Source: Mycolicibacterium helvum (GTDB lineage Bacteria > Actinomycetota > Actinomycetes > Mycobacteriales > Mycobacteriaceae). From it: a stretch of 64,000 nt of DNA. The stretch lies in NCBI RefSeq assembly GCF_010731895.1, contig NZ_AP022596.1, forward strand, positions 5,022,001-5,086,000, read 5' to 3'. The notes beneath the pieces were generated by a model. That model was not told the DNA's origin. It saw only the letters and a list, made by a program, of their open reading frames with translations, and made no database searches. Each line of letters opens with the position of its first letter. Within the stretch, counting starts at the first letter, position 1. Position numbers and translations under genes: made by a program. Shown here piece after piece: positions 18,047 through 27,724 of the stretch.

Positions 18047-18628
18047 ATGCCGCGGATCGGAGAGCCCCGGGCGCCGGCCCGGCCGGCGACCGATGACCAG
18101 GAGAATCGTCGTGGCGCCATCCTGTCCGCCGCCGCGAGGCTCGGCCTGGTCAAGGAGATCGACCGGATCCAGGCCCAGGAGATCGCCGCTGACGCCGGTG
18201 TTGCGTTGCGCACCCTCTATCGTTACTACCCGTCCAAGCACCACGTGTTCGCCGCGGTGCTCGACGACCAGGTGTCGCGCTTCCGTCCGCCGCCGCCCAG
18301 CGGCGTCGCGGCCGACGACATCGCCGGACTGATGGTTGCTGCCTGTCGAAACCTGTTGCGCCACAAGCATCTTGCGCATGCGATGATCACCTCCACTCAG
18401 ATTGTGCGTGCTCAGGCCGACGCGCCAGACGATCCCACCCTGCGCGAGCTCATCCTGAAGATCGCCGGCGTCGACAACCCCACCGACGAACAGTTGCGCC
18501 GCTCCCGGCTCGTGCAGCAGGCCACGTTCGGCATCCTGACGTGGACGGTCGGCGGGGCGCTGCGGCCCGAGGATGCGCTGGCCGACGTCGACGTCGCCTG
18601 CCGGCTACTCGTGGGTGATGTTTTTTGA
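18047..18628 (+). CDS. TetR family transcriptional regulator
   Basis: This is a 193-residue regulator. The N-terminal HTH covers about residues 20-67, with 'IAADAGVALRTLYRYYPSKHHVFAAVL' as the recognition region. The C-terminal ligand domain is all helical and not family-diagnostic. The ATG at 18047 lies seven bases after GATACT, consistent with a leaderless message; no Shine-Dalgarno is seen. It is divergent from the SDR gene, which is its most likely target together with itself. Its last 24 bases overlap a small antisense membrane-protein frame. Confidence 0.88.
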   Translation: MPRIGEPRAPARPATDDQENRRGAILSAAARLGLVKEIDRIQAQEIAADAGVALRTLYRYYPSKHHVFAAVLDDQVSRFRPPPPSGVAADDIAGLMVAACRNLLRHKHLAHAMITSTQIVRAQADAPDDPTLRELILKIAGVDNPTDEQLRRSRLVQQATFGILTWTVGGALRPEDALADVDVACRLLVGDVF

Positions 18629-18727
18629 CGGCTGGTTGGCGCCTGCCCGGCCGGCCAGCACCGAACCGGCGAGAATCAGCGCCACTCCGGCGATCAGCGC
18701 CACCGCTGGATTGACGTCGGTGAACAT
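18605..18727 (-). CDS. Putative 40-residue single-pass membrane peptide
   Basis: An ATG at 18727, preceded by AGGTG at seven bases, opens a 40-codon frame ending in TAG at 18605-18607. The product starts [20 protein letters not shown] and continues with a Gly/Ala-rich helix end, then a polar tail ([10 protein letters not shown]). Its one strongly hydrophobic helix is bounded by polar ends, which is not typical of chance frames in GC-rich DNA. It fills the 150-bp gap between tetR and rarA and overlaps the tetR 3' end. No function is known. Confidence 0.45.
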   Translation of the reverse strand: MFTDVNPAVALIAGVALILAGSVLAGRAGANQPSKNITHE

Positions 18728-18780
18728 CAGCGCACACCTGGCGCCGACGACGACATTACGAACGTGGTAAGTCTGAGTGC

Positions 18781-20109
18781 GTGTCCGACAGCCTGTTCGA
18801 CGTGCCCGGGGGCGACGACGGCCGGGTCAGCTCGGCCGCGCCGGCGTCGGCCCCATTGGCGGTCCGCATGCGCCCGGCCAGCCTTGACGAAGTCGTCGGG
18901 CAGGAGAACCTGCTACGCCTCGGGTCGCCACTACGGAGGCTCGTCGAAGGATCGGGCGCGGCGTCGGTCATCCTCTATGGGCCGCCCGGCACCGGCAAGA
19001 CCACGCTGGCATCGCTGGTGTCGCAGGCCACCGGCCGGCGGTTCGAGGCGCTCTCGGCGCTGAGCGCCGGTGTCAAGGAAGTGCGCGCGGTCATCGACAA
19101 CGCCCGGCGCGCGGCCGCCTACGGCGAGCAGACCGTGCTCTTCATCGACGAGGTGCACCGCTTCTCCAAGACGCAGCAGGACGCCCTGCTGGCGGCGGTC
19201 GAGAACCGCATCGTGCTGCTGGTGGCCGCCACCACCGAGAACCCCTCGTTCTCGGTCGTCGCCCCGCTGCTGTCCCGCTCGCTGATCTTGCAGCTGCAGC
19301 CGCTGACCGCCGACAACATCCGTGCGGTGGTGCAACGCGCCATCTCCGACCCGCGTGGGCTGGGCGGTGCGGTCACTGTCGACGACGACGCCGTCGAGCT
19401 GGTGGTGCAGCTGTCCGCCGGGGATGCCCGCCGGGCGCTGACCGCGCTGGAGGTCGCGGCTGAAACCGGTCAGCATGTCACCGTCGACACCATCGAGCAG
19501 TCGCTGGACAAGGCGGCGGTGCGCTACGACCGTGACGGCGACCAGCACTACGACGTCATCAGTGCGTTCATCAAGTCGATCCGCGGATCGGACGTCGATG
19601 CCGCACTGCATTACCTGGCGCGGATGCTGGTGGCGGGGGAAGATCCACGCTTCGTGGCGCGCCGGCTGATGATCCTGGCCAGTGAGGACATTGGGATGGC
19701 AGATCCGTCGGCGCTGCTGACCGCCGTCGCCGCCGCGCAGACTGTGGCACTCATTGGAATGCCCGAGGCGCAGCTGACCCTCGCGCACGCGACCGTGCAC
19801 CTGGCGACCGCCCCGAAATCGAACGCGGTTACCACCGCGCTCGGCGCTGCGATGAACGATATCCGGGCGGGCAAGGCCGGTTTAGTGCCGGCTCATCTGC
19901 GTGACGGGCATTACGCGGGTGCGGCCAAACTGGGCAATGCCGTAGGCTATCGCTATCCGCACGATGACCCTGATGGTGTTGTGCCACAACAGTATCCACC
20001 CGATGAGGTGGTGGGTTTCGACTACTACAGGCCGACCAATCACGGCACGGAACGGGAGATCTCCAGCCGGCTGGATAAGCTGCGGGCGATCATCCGGCGT
20101 AAGCGCTGA
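18781..20109 (+). CDS. rarA: Replication-associated recombination protein A (RarA/MgsA AAA+ ATPase)
   Basis: This is a 442-residue AAA+ ATPase of the RarA/Mgs1/WRNIP1 family (Rv2559c type), which acts at stalled replication forks. Walker A is 'GPPGTGKTT' (67-75). Walker B is '[10 protein letters not shown]' (119-128), the helicase-loader-like form. The C-terminal tetramerisation domain shows the family's '[19 protein letters not shown]' and the final '[16 protein letters not shown]'. The GTG at 18781 fits the family N-terminus. It is monocistronic in appearance, convergent with the SRPBCC gene. Confidence 0.95.
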   Translation: MSDSLFDVPGGDDGRVSSAAPASAPLAVRMRPASLDEVVGQENLLRLGSPLRRLVEGSGAASVILYGPPGTGKTTLASLVSQATGRRFEALSALSAGVKEVRAVIDNARRAAAYGEQTVLFIDEVHRFSKTQQDALLAAVENRIVLLVAATTENPSFSVVAPLLSRSLILQLQPLTADNIRAVVQRAISDPRGLGGAVTVDDDAVELVVQLSAGDARRALTALEVAAETGQHVTVDTIEQSLDKAAVRYDRDGDQHYDVISAFIKSIRGSDVDAALHYLARMLVAGEDPRFVARRLMILASEDIGMADPSALLTAVAAAQTVALIGMPEAQLTLAHATVHLATAPKSNAVTTALGAAMNDIRAGKAGLVPAHLRDGHYAGAAKLGNAVGYRYPHDDPDGVVPQQYPPDEVVGFDYYRPTNHGTEREISSRLDKLRAIIRRKR

Positions 20110-20184
20110 CATCATCTTCGGCGCACGGTGCCGCCGTGTCGGCGCGGATCCCGACGGGGTCGACCGGCCGATGTGGACTCCCGT

Positions 20185-20811
20185 CTAGCGCTGCGCACGT
20201 TGGCGAATGCCACGCAGCATCCCGAGCTCCATCACGAAGTGCGCGATGTCGAAGGCGGTGATCCCGACCGCGCCGCCGATGCCGCGGGCCAGCAGCCGGG
20301 TCTGACCGCCTTGTGGCCGAAGGTAGAAGGCCCATGATCCCAAGGCCTTCGCGCCGCGCTGTACGCGGTCGTAGTCAGCGGCAGACATCAGCACCAGATG
20401 CGACTTCGGCACTACCTCGGCGACCAGCTGCGTGGCCCACTGGCCGTAGCGGCGGGCGAGCCAGACGGTGTCGCCGGCCTGCAATTCCTGCCACTCCAGG
20501 TGAATGATGTCCGCATTGTGGATCTGGGCGCCCACCAGCCGCTCGAGGAAGTCGTAACTGTAGAAACCTCCGCGGTTCTCACCGATCTGGGCCAGCCACG
20601 GCCAGACCGCTTCGACCGGGGCGTCGATGGTGATGGCACGGGTCGTGCGCGGCGTGCCCAGTTCCACCAACGCGTCGCCGGGCAGTTCGGCGGCGGCCTC
20701 CTCGCCGGTGGCACCCCAGGTATACAACTTCGGTCGCACACCCCAGTGATACAGCCCGGCGATGCCGGCAGCCGCCATTCCCGCGGCCAGTGCCGGCCTC
20801 TGCGTGCCCAT
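20185..20811 (-). CDS. SRPBCC-like protein
   Basis: This is a 208-residue protein with an Ala/Gly-rich hydrophobic N-terminus (about residues 6-25) that may anchor it in the membrane. An SRPBCC (START/polyketide-cyclase-like) domain follows from about residue 58, seen in 'TRAITIDAPVEAVWPWLAQI' and 'GFYSYDFLERLVG'. Such domains bind hydrophobic ligands; enzymatic activity is not implied. The gene lies 75 bp from the convergent rarA end and 62 bp downstream of the ABM-like gene on the same strand. Confidence 0.75.
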   Translation of the reverse strand: MGTQRPALAAGMAAAGIAGLYHWGVRPKLYTWGATGEEAAAELPGDALVELGTPRTTRAITIDAPVEAVWPWLAQIGENRGGFYSYDFLERLVGAQIHNADIIHLEWQELQAGDTVWLARRYGQWATQLVAEVVPKSHLVLMSAADYDRVQRGAKALGSWAFYLRPQGGQTRLLARGIGGAVGITAFDIAHFVMELGMLRGIRQRAQR

Positions 20812-20873
20812 GTCCGAGAACGTAGTCCCGGTGCGGGCCGCAGGGGGAGAGACTTAAGTCCCGTCCTTGTCCG

Positions 20874-21494
20874 TCAAGCCATTTCGGGCACGCGCAGGTG
20901 CGCCAGCGCCAGTTCGAACTCGCCGACGTCGAGCTGGTCGGCACCCAGGTCGCGCAGCAGGGCGGTCCGCAGTGACCGCGCCGCATCCCGGCTGCGTTCC
21001 ATCGCCTCGTGGCTGTCGTAGGTCGTCGAGACCACCGCACGTCCCGACATCCGATCACACATCAGGCTGGTGCTGCAGAACCCGTCGAGCTGTTCGATCT
21101 CCGGCAGCACCGTCACCTTGTAGAACTCGACGGTCTGGTCGAACTGGTCGGGCCTGGCTTTGAGCCAGGTAGCCCGCACACAGGCCCCGTCGCCAGACCG
21201 GTGGTCCCGGTGCAGCGCGGCGATGTCCCATTCGTCCACCGATGTGCTGGCACTCAACGCTTTGGCGGCCCTGGCTCGTAGTGGGCGTACCTGGTCTGCG
21301 CTGGAGTGCATCGCGGCCGTGTCCGTCCAGGCCGTGGTGGCGATACAGCGGCCCGATTCGCGGTCCGCCAGCAGCGACATGCCGACACATCCGGCCATGC
21401 TTTGCAGCGCCGGCATCACCTCGTCACGAAACATGGCGATCCCGGCGCCGATACATTCGGGGCGCGCGACAAACGTGGTAGAGCGTGCGTGCAC
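20874..21494 (-). CDS. Tandem ABM-like (dimeric alpha/beta barrel) protein
   Basis: This 206-residue protein has two similar ~95-residue halves. Each has the pattern 'F-x3-V(M/L)P-x3-x-(M/L)xGxxxxSL(L/M)-(A/C)DRxSGR' followed by a Thr-rich strand and a helix with an Arg run. This looks like two fused antibiotic-biosynthesis-monooxygenase-type ferredoxin-fold units. Position next to rarA and alaS matches the Rv2557/Rv2558 locus of M. tuberculosis, whose products are stationary-phase-induced conserved proteins. The orthology is by position and feel, not alignment. The GTG at 21494 has AAGGGGG just upstream. Confidence 0.7.
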   Translation of the reverse strand: MHARSTTFVARPECIGAGIAMFRDEVMPALQSMAGCVGMSLLADRESGRCIATTAWTDTAAMHSSADQVRPLRARAAKALSASTSVDEWDIAALHRDHRSGDGACVRATWLKARPDQFDQTVEFYKVTVLPEIEQLDGFCSTSLMCDRMSGRAVVSTTYDSHEAMERSRDAARSLRTALLRDLGADQLDVGEFELALAHLRVPEMA

Positions 21495-21596
21495 GGTCCA
21501 CCCCCTTCGACTCGGGGCAGCGCCCCGGTGGCGCTACCGGCACTTCTCACCTTCCTCCACCCGATATGACCTGGCGGCGTTTTCGCTCACGTCACC

Positions 21597-21602
21597 TACG
21601 CT
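21597..21602 (+). promoter_or_regulatory. -10 element (TACGCT) of the decayed yjbQ gene
   Basis: TACGCT fits the mycobacterial TANNNT consensus and stands eight bases before the GTG at 21611, the spacing expected for a leaderless transcript. It appears intact although the gene behind it is broken. It may still drive RNA towards alaS. Confidence 0.4.
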
Positions 21603-21610
21603 GGGAAATT

Positions 21611-21869
21611 GTGGATAGCGACGTGCTCGACATCGACAGGGCGCGGCGGCGGATCCTCGACCTCACCGGCGAGGTTCGGTCGCTCGGCCGCGCCCACGGG
21701 TCGCCCGGCCACGGCGCCGACCACGTGCTTCCGGCCATCGTGGCGCCCTCGGTGACGTTCCCCGTGCCCGACGGCGCCACTGCTGGGCGCCTGGCAGAGC
21801 GTGGTGCTGGTCGCCCTGAATCAGGACAACCCGCGCCGATCAGTCCGGCTGAGCTTCGTGCCCGGCTGA
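21611..21869 (+). pseudogene. yjbQ: YjbQ/UPF0047 (secondary thiamine-phosphate synthase-like), internally deleted and frameshifted
   Basis: The first 24 codons give a YjbQ N-terminus ('LDIDRARRRILDLTGEVRSL'), which jumps at once to the distal motif 'HGSPGHGADHVLPAIVAPSV'. About 45 residues normally between them, including the 'VPHATAG' region, are absent. Near 21778-21781 the frame shifts by one base, and the usual C-terminus ('LLGAWQSVVLV' to '[10 protein letters not shown]', TGA at 21867-21869) continues in another frame. Position directly upstream of alaS matches Rv2556c. The remnant cannot fold as YjbQ. Confidence 0.82.
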
Positions 21870-21933
21870 GCGAAGGTTGCCGACCGGTAATGTAATGCGG
21901 TCGAAGCGTCCGACCCGAACGCAAGGAAAGCCA

Positions 21934-24645
21934 GTGCAGACACACGAGATCAGGAAGCGGTTCCTGGATCATTTCGTGAAGGCAGGTCACACCGAGGTGC
22001 CGAGCGCCTCGGTGATCCTCGACGACCCGAACCTACTGTTCGTCAACGCGGGCATGGTGCAGTTCGTGCCCTTCTTCCTGGGGCAGCGCACCCCGCCCTA
22101 TGCGACGGCCACCAGCGTCCAGAAGTGCATCCGCACCCCTGACATCGACGAAGTCGGCATTACCACCCGCCACAACACCTTCTTCCAGATGGCGGGCAAC
22201 TTCTCTTTCGGTGACTACTTCAAGCGCCGCGCGATCGAACTGGCCTGGTCGCTGCTCACCACGCCGGCAGCCGACGGTGGTTACGGGTTCGACCCGGAGC
22301 GGCTGTGGGCGACGGTCTTCTACGACGACGACGAGGCCGTGCAGCTGTGGCAGGAGGTCGCCGGTCTGCCGACCGAGCGGATTCAGCGCCGCGGCATGGC
22401 CGACAACTACTGGTCGATGGGCATTCCCGGGCCGTGCGGCCCGTGCTCGGAGATCTACTACGACCGCGGCCCCGAATACGGCGTCGAGGGCGGCCCGGAA
22501 GCCGACGAGAACCGCTACATCGAGATCTGGAATCTCGTGTTCATGCAGAACGAGCGCGGCGACGGCACCAGCAAGGACGACTTCGAGATCCTGGGCCCGT
22601 TGCCGCGCAAGAACATTGACACCGGCATGGGTGTCGAGCGCATCGCTTGCCTGCTGCAGAACGTCGACAACGTCTACGAGACCGACCTGCTGAGGCCGGT
22701 CATCGACAAGGTGGCGCAGTTCGCGCCGCGCGGCTACGGCGCAGGCAGCCACGAAGACGACGTGCGCTACCGGGTCATCGCCGATCACAGCCGGACCGCC
22801 GCGATCATCATCGGCGACGGTGTCACTCCCGGCAATGAGGGCCGAGGGTACGTGCTGCGCCGGTTGCTCCGGCGGATTATCAGGGCGGCCAAGCTGCTGG
22901 GCGTTGAGCAGCCGATCATGGCGGACCTGATGGTCGTCGTGCGTGACGCGATGGGCCCGTCGTACCCGGAACTGGTCACCGACTTCGACCGCATCCAGCG
23001 CATCGCGGTGGCCGAGGAGACGGCATTCAACCGGACGCTGGCGTCGGGGTCGAAACTGTTCGAAGAAGCTGCCACTGCCACGAAGGCCGCCGGCAAGTCC
23101 GTGTTGGGTGGCGCGGAGGCATTCGCCCTGCACGACACCTACGGCTTCCCGATCGAACTGACCCTGGAGATGGCCGCCGAGGCGGACCTGAGCGTCGACG
23201 AGCTCGGCTTCCGTGAGCTGATGGCCGAGCAGCGCCGCCGCGCCAAGGCCGACGCCGCGGCGCGCAAGCACGCCCACGCCGACCTGTCGGCGTTCCGCGA
23301 GCTGGTGGACGCCGGTCCGACGGAGTTCACCGGATTCGACGAATTGACTTCTGAGGCACGAATTCTCGGCATCTTCGTCGACGGCAAACGGGTGCCGGTG
23401 GTCGCGCATCATCCGCGCGTGCATTCCGAGACCCCGCCCCCCGAGCGCGTCGAGATCGTTCTGGACCGCACTCCGCTCTATGCCGAGTCCGGTGGGCAGA
23501 TCGCTGATGCCGGCTGGATAGGCGGCAGCGGGGCCGCCAAGGCTGCGGTCAGCGACGTGCAGAAGATCGCCAAAACCCTGTGGGTGCATCGGGTCAACGT
23601 CGAATCCGGCGAGTTCGTCGAGGGTGACACCGTCACCGCGGCCGTCGACCCGGAGTGGCGTCGCGGTGCCACCCAGGGGCATTCCGGCACGCACATGGTG
23701 CACGCCGCACTGCGACAAGTGCTGGGGCCCAACGCCGTTCAGGCCGGTTCGCTGAACCGGCCCGGTTATCTGCGGTTCGACTTCAACTACCAGGGCGCGT
23801 TGAGCGACGAGCAGCGGGCTCAGGTCGAGGAAGTCACCAACGAGGCCGTGCAGGCCGACTTCCAGGTGCACACCTTCAACGAGAAGCTGGAGAAAGCCAA
23901 GGCGATGGGCGCCATGGCGATGTTCGGCGAGTCCTACCCCGACGAGGTCCGGGTGGTCGAGATCGGCGGCCCGTTCTCGCTGGAACTCTGCGGCGGCACT
24001 CACGTGCACAACTCGGCGCAGATCGGTCCGGTCACGATCCTGGGCGAGTCGTCGGTCGGCTCCGGGGTGCGCCGCGTCGAGGCCTACGTCGGCCTGGACT
24101 CGTTCCGCCACCTGGCCAAGGAACGCGCGCTGATGGCCGGTCTGGCGTCCTCGCTCAAGGTGCCATCCGACGAGGTGCCGGCCCGGGTGGCCAATCTCGT
24201 CGAACGGCTCAAGGCCGCCGAAAAAGAACTCGACCGGGTGCGCCTGGCCACCGCGCGGGCGGCCGCGGCGAACGCCGCCGCAGGTGCCGAGCAGGTAGGT
24301 AAGGTCCGTCTCGTGGCGCAGCGGATGTCGGCCGGGATGAACGCCGGCGATCTGCGCTCCCTGGTCGGTGACATCCGCGGCAAGTTGGGCTCCGATCCCG
24401 GCGTCGTGGTGCTCATCAGCGAGGGGCCCGAAACAGACGGAGTGGGAACCGTTCCTTTTGTTGTTGCGACCAACCCGGCCGCGCAGGACGCCGGGTTGAG
24501 TGCCAACGAGCTGATCAAGCAGATCTCTTCGGCGGTCGACGGGCGGGGCGGCGGAAAGGCCGACCTGGCCCAGGGCTCCGGCAAGAATGCGGCCGGAATC
24601 GATGCGGCACTGGCGGCGGTTCGCGCAGAGATCGCGCGGAGCTAG
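21934..24645 (+). CDS. alaS: Alanyl-tRNA synthetase
   Basis: This 903-residue class II synthetase charges tRNA-Ala. The catalytic domain opens with '[17 protein letters not shown]' and contains the class II core near '[17 protein letters not shown]'. The editing domain metal ligands are H583/H587 ('HSGTHMVH') and C686/H690 ('CGGTHVH'), so mischarged Ser/Gly can be cleared. A C-terminal coiled coil and DHHA1-like domain follow ('[20 protein letters not shown]'). The GTG at 21934 is preceded by AAGGAA with good spacing and gives the family length; the open frame back to 21877 overlaps the yjbQ remnant. ruvX follows after five bases. Confidence 0.97.
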   Translation: MQTHEIRKRFLDHFVKAGHTEVPSASVILDDPNLLFVNAGMVQFVPFFLGQRTPPYATATSVQKCIRTPDIDEVGITTRHNTFFQMAGNFSFGDYFKRRAIELAWSLLTTPAADGGYGFDPERLWATVFYDDDEAVQLWQEVAGLPTERIQRRGMADNYWSMGIPGPCGPCSEIYYDRGPEYGVEGGPEADENRYIEIWNLVFMQNERGDGTSKDDFEILGPLPRKNIDTGMGVERIACLLQNVDNVYETDLLRPVIDKVAQFAPRGYGAGSHEDDVRYRVIADHSRTAAIIIGDGVTPGNEGRGYVLRRLLRRIIRAAKLLGVEQPIMADLMVVVRDAMGPSYPELVTDFDRIQRIAVAEETAFNRTLASGSKLFEEAATATKAAGKSVLGGAEAFALHDTYGFPIELTLEMAAEADLSVDELGFRELMAEQRRRAKADAAARKHAHADLSAFRELVDAGPTEFTGFDELTSEARILGIFVDGKRVPVVAHHPRVHSETPPPERVEIVLDRTPLYAESGGQIADAGWIGGSGAAKAAVSDVQKIAKTLWVHRVNVESGEFVEGDTVTAAVDPEWRRGATQGHSGTHMVHAALRQVLGPNAVQAGSLNRPGYLRFDFNYQGALSDEQRAQVEEVTNEAVQADFQVHTFNEKLEKAKAMGAMAMFGESYPDEVRVVEIGGPFSLELCGGTHVHNSAQIGPVTILGESSVGSGVRRVEAYVGLDSFRHLAKERALMAGLASSLKVPSDEVPARVANLVERLKAAEKELDRVRLATARAAAANAAAGAEQVGKVRLVAQRMSAGMNAGDLRSLVGDIRGKLGSDPGVVVLISEGPETDGVGTVPFVVATNPAAQDAGLSANELIKQISSAVDGRGGGKADLAQGSGKNAAGIDAALAAVRAEIARS

Positions 24646-24650
24646 CCTCA

Positions 24651-25217
24651 GTGCTCTCCGCACAGAACCGTGTGCCCGACCGGCCCGGCGCAGACGATCC
24701 CGGGCGGGGTCGACGGCTCGGCGTCGACGTCGGCACTGTGCGGATCGGAGTCGCGGTCAGTGATCCGGACGGCATCCTGGCCACCCCGGTGGAGACTGTG
24801 CGACGGGAGCGAACCGGCAAGCATCTGCGGCAGCTGAGCGCCCTGGTTGCCGAGCTCGGTGTCGTCGAGGTGGTCGTCGGGCTGCCGCGCACCCTGGCCG
24901 ACCGGGCCGGGACGTCGGCGCAGGATGCTGTGGAGGTGGCCGACGCGCTGGCCGAACGGATCGCGCCGGTGCCGGTCCGGCTGGCCGATGAGCGGCTGAC
25001 GACGGTGGCGGCCCAGCGGTCGCTGCGAGAGGCCGGCGTACGCGCCAAAAACCAGCGCGGGGTGATCGACCAGGCCGCCGCGGTCGGGATTCTGCAGGGC
25101 TGGCTGGACCAGCGCCGCAACTTCCCGGCGGGCTGGGGGTACCGCCCGGCCGAAGGCGAGGGCGAGAGCGAAGCGACCCGGGGTTCGATTGAGAGAAACG
25201 CGGGTGACGATGCCTGA
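24651..25217 (+). CDS. ruvX: RuvX/YqgF family putative Holliday junction resolvase
   Basis: This is a 188-residue RNase H-fold protein of the YqgF family. The first catalytic Asp is in '[18 protein letters not shown]'; '[17 protein letters not shown]' and '[14 protein letters not shown]' hold the remaining acidic positions. The family is implicated in 16S rRNA 5'-end processing and proposed as a Holliday junction resolvase. The N-terminus has a ~20-residue extension usual in mycobacteria and the C-terminus an acidic tail. It starts at GTG 24651 and overlaps mltG by eight bases, within the alaS-ruvX-mltG-aroE run. Confidence 0.93.
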   Translation: MLSAQNRVPDRPGADDPGRGRRLGVDVGTVRIGVAVSDPDGILATPVETVRRERTGKHLRQLSALVAELGVVEVVVGLPRTLADRAGTSAQDAVEVADALAERIAPVPVRLADERLTTVAAQRSLREAGVRAKNQRGVIDQAAAVGILQGWLDQRRNFPAGWGYRPAEGEGESEATRGSIERNAGDDA

Positions 25218-26445
25218 CGACTTCGAGCACGACCGCTCGGCACCCCTGGCGGTGGGCCCGCCGCGAAGCCGGATGAGTCGCCTCGATCGGGTTCGCGCCC
25301 GGCGAAACCGTAACCGCCGCAGGATGATCGGGGCCGCCGCGGCGGCCCTGCTGGTCGTTGTGGTGGTGGTTGCGGTGTACCTGGGCGCCAAGTTGTTCAG
25401 CAGCTCCGGTGGCGATTTCACCGGGGAGGGCAAGGACGACGTCGTCATCCAGGTCCACGATGGGGACTCCACCACACAGATCGCGCAGACGTTGCGCGAC
25501 CAGAACGTCATCTCAAACGTCAAGGGATTCGTGGACGCGGCCAAGGACAACGCGGCGATCGCGGCCATCCAGCCGGGGTTCTATACCGTCCGCACCCAGA
25601 TGTCGGCGTCGGCCGCGGTGCAACGCCTGGTCGACCCGCACAACCGGGTGGGCAAGCTGGTGATCCCCGAGGGGCGTCAGCTCGACGATATCGCCGAGGT
25701 TGGTTCGGGCAAGGTGACCGACGGCGTCTTCACCCTGATCTCGAAGGCCACCTGTGTGCCACGCAACGGCGAGCAGAAATGCGTGCCAGCCGAGGATCTG
25801 CGCAAGGCGGCCGAGCAGGCGCCGCCGGAGCAGTTGAACGTCCCGCAATGGGCGACGCAGCCGGTGGCCGCATTGGGCAAGAACCATCGTCGACTGGAGG
25901 GGCTGATTGCCCCCGGTACCTGGAACGTCGACCCATCGGCGTCGCCGCAGGAGATCCTGGCCAAGCTGGTCGGCCAGAGCGCGGACCACTACGTGGGTGG
26001 TGGGCTGCTGGATACCGCTCGGGCCATGAACATGTCGCCCTATCAGATCCTGGTCGTCGGTTCGCTGGTGCAGCGCGAGGCCAAGCCGCACGACTTCGCG
26101 AAGGTTGCGCGGGTGATCTACAACCGGTTGGCTGTGCCGCAGAAGCTGGAATTCGATTCGACGGTCAACTACCCGCTGGATCGTCAGGAAGTCGCCACCA
26201 CCGACGCCGACCGGGCTCAGGTGACGCCGTGGAACACCTACGCCATGGAGGGGTTGCCGGCCACACCGATCTGTTCGCCCGGCCAAGAGGCACTGGCTGC
26301 CGCCGAGCGGCCCGAGCCGGGGGACTGGCTGTACTTCGTGACCGTGGACACCGAGGGCACCACCCTGTTCACCCGCGACTATCAGCAGCACCTGGCCAAT
26401 ATCGAGCTGGCCAAGCGCAACGGCGTGCTGGATTCCGCCCGTTAG
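25210..26445 (+). CDS. mltG: MltG endolytic murein transglycosylase
   Basis: This is a 411-residue YceG/MltG-type enzyme that cuts nascent peptidoglycan and may set glycan length. A basic cytoplasmic N-terminus is followed by one transmembrane helix (about residues 40-60, Val-rich). A LysM-like extracytoplasmic domain ('[20 protein letters not shown]') comes next, then the YceG catalytic domain. The likely catalytic Glu is E290 in '[12 protein letters not shown]', and 'VARVIYNRL' and '[11 protein letters not shown]' are family signatures. The ATG at 25210 overlaps the ruvX stop; a GTG at 25204 is an alternative. Confidence 0.94.
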   Translation: MPDDFEHDRSAPLAVGPPRSRMSRLDRVRARRNRNRRRMIGAAAAALLVVVVVVAVYLGAKLFSSSGGDFTGEGKDDVVIQVHDGDSTTQIAQTLRDQNVISNVKGFVDAAKDNAAIAAIQPGFYTVRTQMSASAAVQRLVDPHNRVGKLVIPEGRQLDDIAEVGSGKVTDGVFTLISKATCVPRNGEQKCVPAEDLRKAAEQAPPEQLNVPQWATQPVAALGKNHRRLEGLIAPGTWNVDPSASPQEILAKLVGQSADHYVGGGLLDTARAMNMSPYQILVVGSLVQREAKPHDFAKVARVIYNRLAVPQKLEFDSTVNYPLDRQEVATTDADRAQVTPWNTYAMEGLPATPICSPGQEALAAAERPEPGDWLYFVTVDTEGTTLFTRDYQQHLANIELAKRNGVLDSAR

Positions 26446-26484
26446 CCATGAACGAAGTGAAGAGCGCCATCAGGTCTGCGCGCG

Positions 26485-27285
26485 ATGACTGCGCGTAAGG
26501 CGGCGGTGCTGGGCTCGCCCGTCGCCCACTCCCAATCACCTCAGCTGCATCTGGCCGCCTATCGGGCACTGGGACTGACCGACTGGACGTATGAGCGCAT
26601 CGAGTGCACGGGCGACGAGTTGCCGCGCCTGGTGCGAGGTTTCGGGCCCGAATGGGTTGGTGTCTCGGTGACCATGCCGGGCAAATTCGCCGCACTGCGC
26701 GTCGCTGATGAGCGCACCGAACGCGCCGAGCTGGTCGGTTCAGCCAACACCCTGGTCCACACCGGCCATGGCTGGCGCGCCGACAACACCGACATCGACG
26801 GGGTTGCCGGTGCGCTCGGGCACGTTCGTCACCTTCGGCATGCGATTGTGCTGGGTTCGGGCGGGACCGCGCCGGCGGCCATCGTGGCATTGGCCGACCT
26901 CGGGGCCATCGAGATCACCGTTGTCGCCCGCAACCGCGACAAGGCGGCCCGGCTGCTGGACCTCGGTAGGGCGGTCGGCGTCACCACCGAATTCTGCGAC
27001 CTGGCCGAGCCGCGGCTTCCTGAGGTCGCGGCCACCGCCGACGTCCTGGTCAGCACCATTCCGGCCGCCGCGGCCGCCGCTTACGCCGGGGCGCTCGCCG
27101 GGGTTCCGGTCCTGCTGGACGCCATCTACGACCCGTGGCCCACCCTGCTGGCCACCGCCGTGCAGGACGCCGGCGGCGAAGTGATCAGCGGTCGGCAGAT
27201 GCTGCTGCACCAGGCCTTCAGCCAGGTCGAACAATTCACAGGCCGCCCGGCGCCGCGAGAGCAGATGGCCGCCGCGCTGAGTTAA
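26485..27285 (+). CDS. aroE: Shikimate dehydrogenase
   Basis: This 266-residue enzyme reduces 3-dehydroshikimate to shikimate with NADPH. Substrate serines are S16 and S18 in 'GSPVAHSQSP'. The catalytic pair is K67 ('SVTMPGK') and D104 ('DNTDIDG'). The NADP loop is 'VLGSGGTAPAA' with the 2'-phosphate-binding 'ARNRDKA'. It lies 39 bp after mltG and 10 bp before a prepilin-peptidase gene. The other shikimate genes are 6 kb away, on the far side of the MoxR/DUF58/VWA block. Confidence 0.96.
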   Translation: MTARKAAVLGSPVAHSQSPQLHLAAYRALGLTDWTYERIECTGDELPRLVRGFGPEWVGVSVTMPGKFAALRVADERTERAELVGSANTLVHTGHGWRADNTDIDGVAGALGHVRHLRHAIVLGSGGTAPAAIVALADLGAIEITVVARNRDKAARLLDLGRAVGVTTEFCDLAEPRLPEVAATADVLVSTIPAAAAAAYAGALAGVPVLLDAIYDPWPTLLATAVQDAGGEVISGRQMLLHQAFSQVEQFTGRPAPREQMAAALS

Positions 27286-27295
27286 CGTCGCCCCG

Positions 27296-27724
27296 ATGCG
27301 CCAGTTGGTGTTCGGGGTCGTGCTGCTGTGGGCGGCGGCGTTGACGGTGTGCGACATCCGCCACCGGCGATTGCCGAACGCGCTGACGCTGCCCGGGGCG
27401 GTCACGGCGATCGCCGTTGCGGCTGGCTGCGGGCACGGGTTATCCGCGCTGGCCGGTGCGCTCGGCCTGGCGGCGTTGTATCTGGTTGTGCACCTTGCGA
27501 TCCCGGCCGGTCTGGGTGCCGGCGACGTCAAGCTCGCGCTCGGCGTTGGCGGCCTGACTGGCGCGTTCGGACCCGACGTCTGGCTGCTGGCGGCACTGGG
27601 CGCGCCGGTGCTGACGGCGCTGCTGGCCGTCGTCATCGCGGTACGGGATCCGACGGCGACGGTTCCGCACGGCCCGTCGATGTGTATAGCGAGCTTGGCC
27701 GCGGCGGCCCTGGTCGTGTTTTAG
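27296..27724 (+). CDS. A24 (prepilin-type) aspartic peptidase, short form
   Basis: This is a 142-residue polytopic membrane protein with the two aspartates of the type IV prepilin peptidase family: D20 in 'CDIRHRRLPN' and D77 in 'GLGAGDVKLA' (GxGD motif). It lacks the N-terminal methyltransferase domain, as in archaeal-type and short actinobacterial members (Rv2551c type). It would cleave prepilin-like leader peptides, but no pilin gene is visible in the window. It follows aroE by 10 bp, so it is co-transcribed. The stop overlaps the convergent SnoaL-like gene. Confidence 0.9.
   Translation: MRQLVFGVVLLWAAALTVCDIRHRRLPNALTLPGAVTAIAVAAGCGHGLSALAGALGLAALYLVVHLAIPAGLGAGDVKLALGVGGLTGAFGPDVWLLAALGAPVLTALLAVVIAVRDPTATVPHGPSMCIASLAAAALVVF

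Noticed and set aside
22033..24663. Long open frame (876 codons) antisense to alaS
   Set aside because: High GC keeps the opposite frame open. The product is His/Arg/Gly-rich without motifs, while the plus strand encodes a full alanyl-tRNA synthetase.
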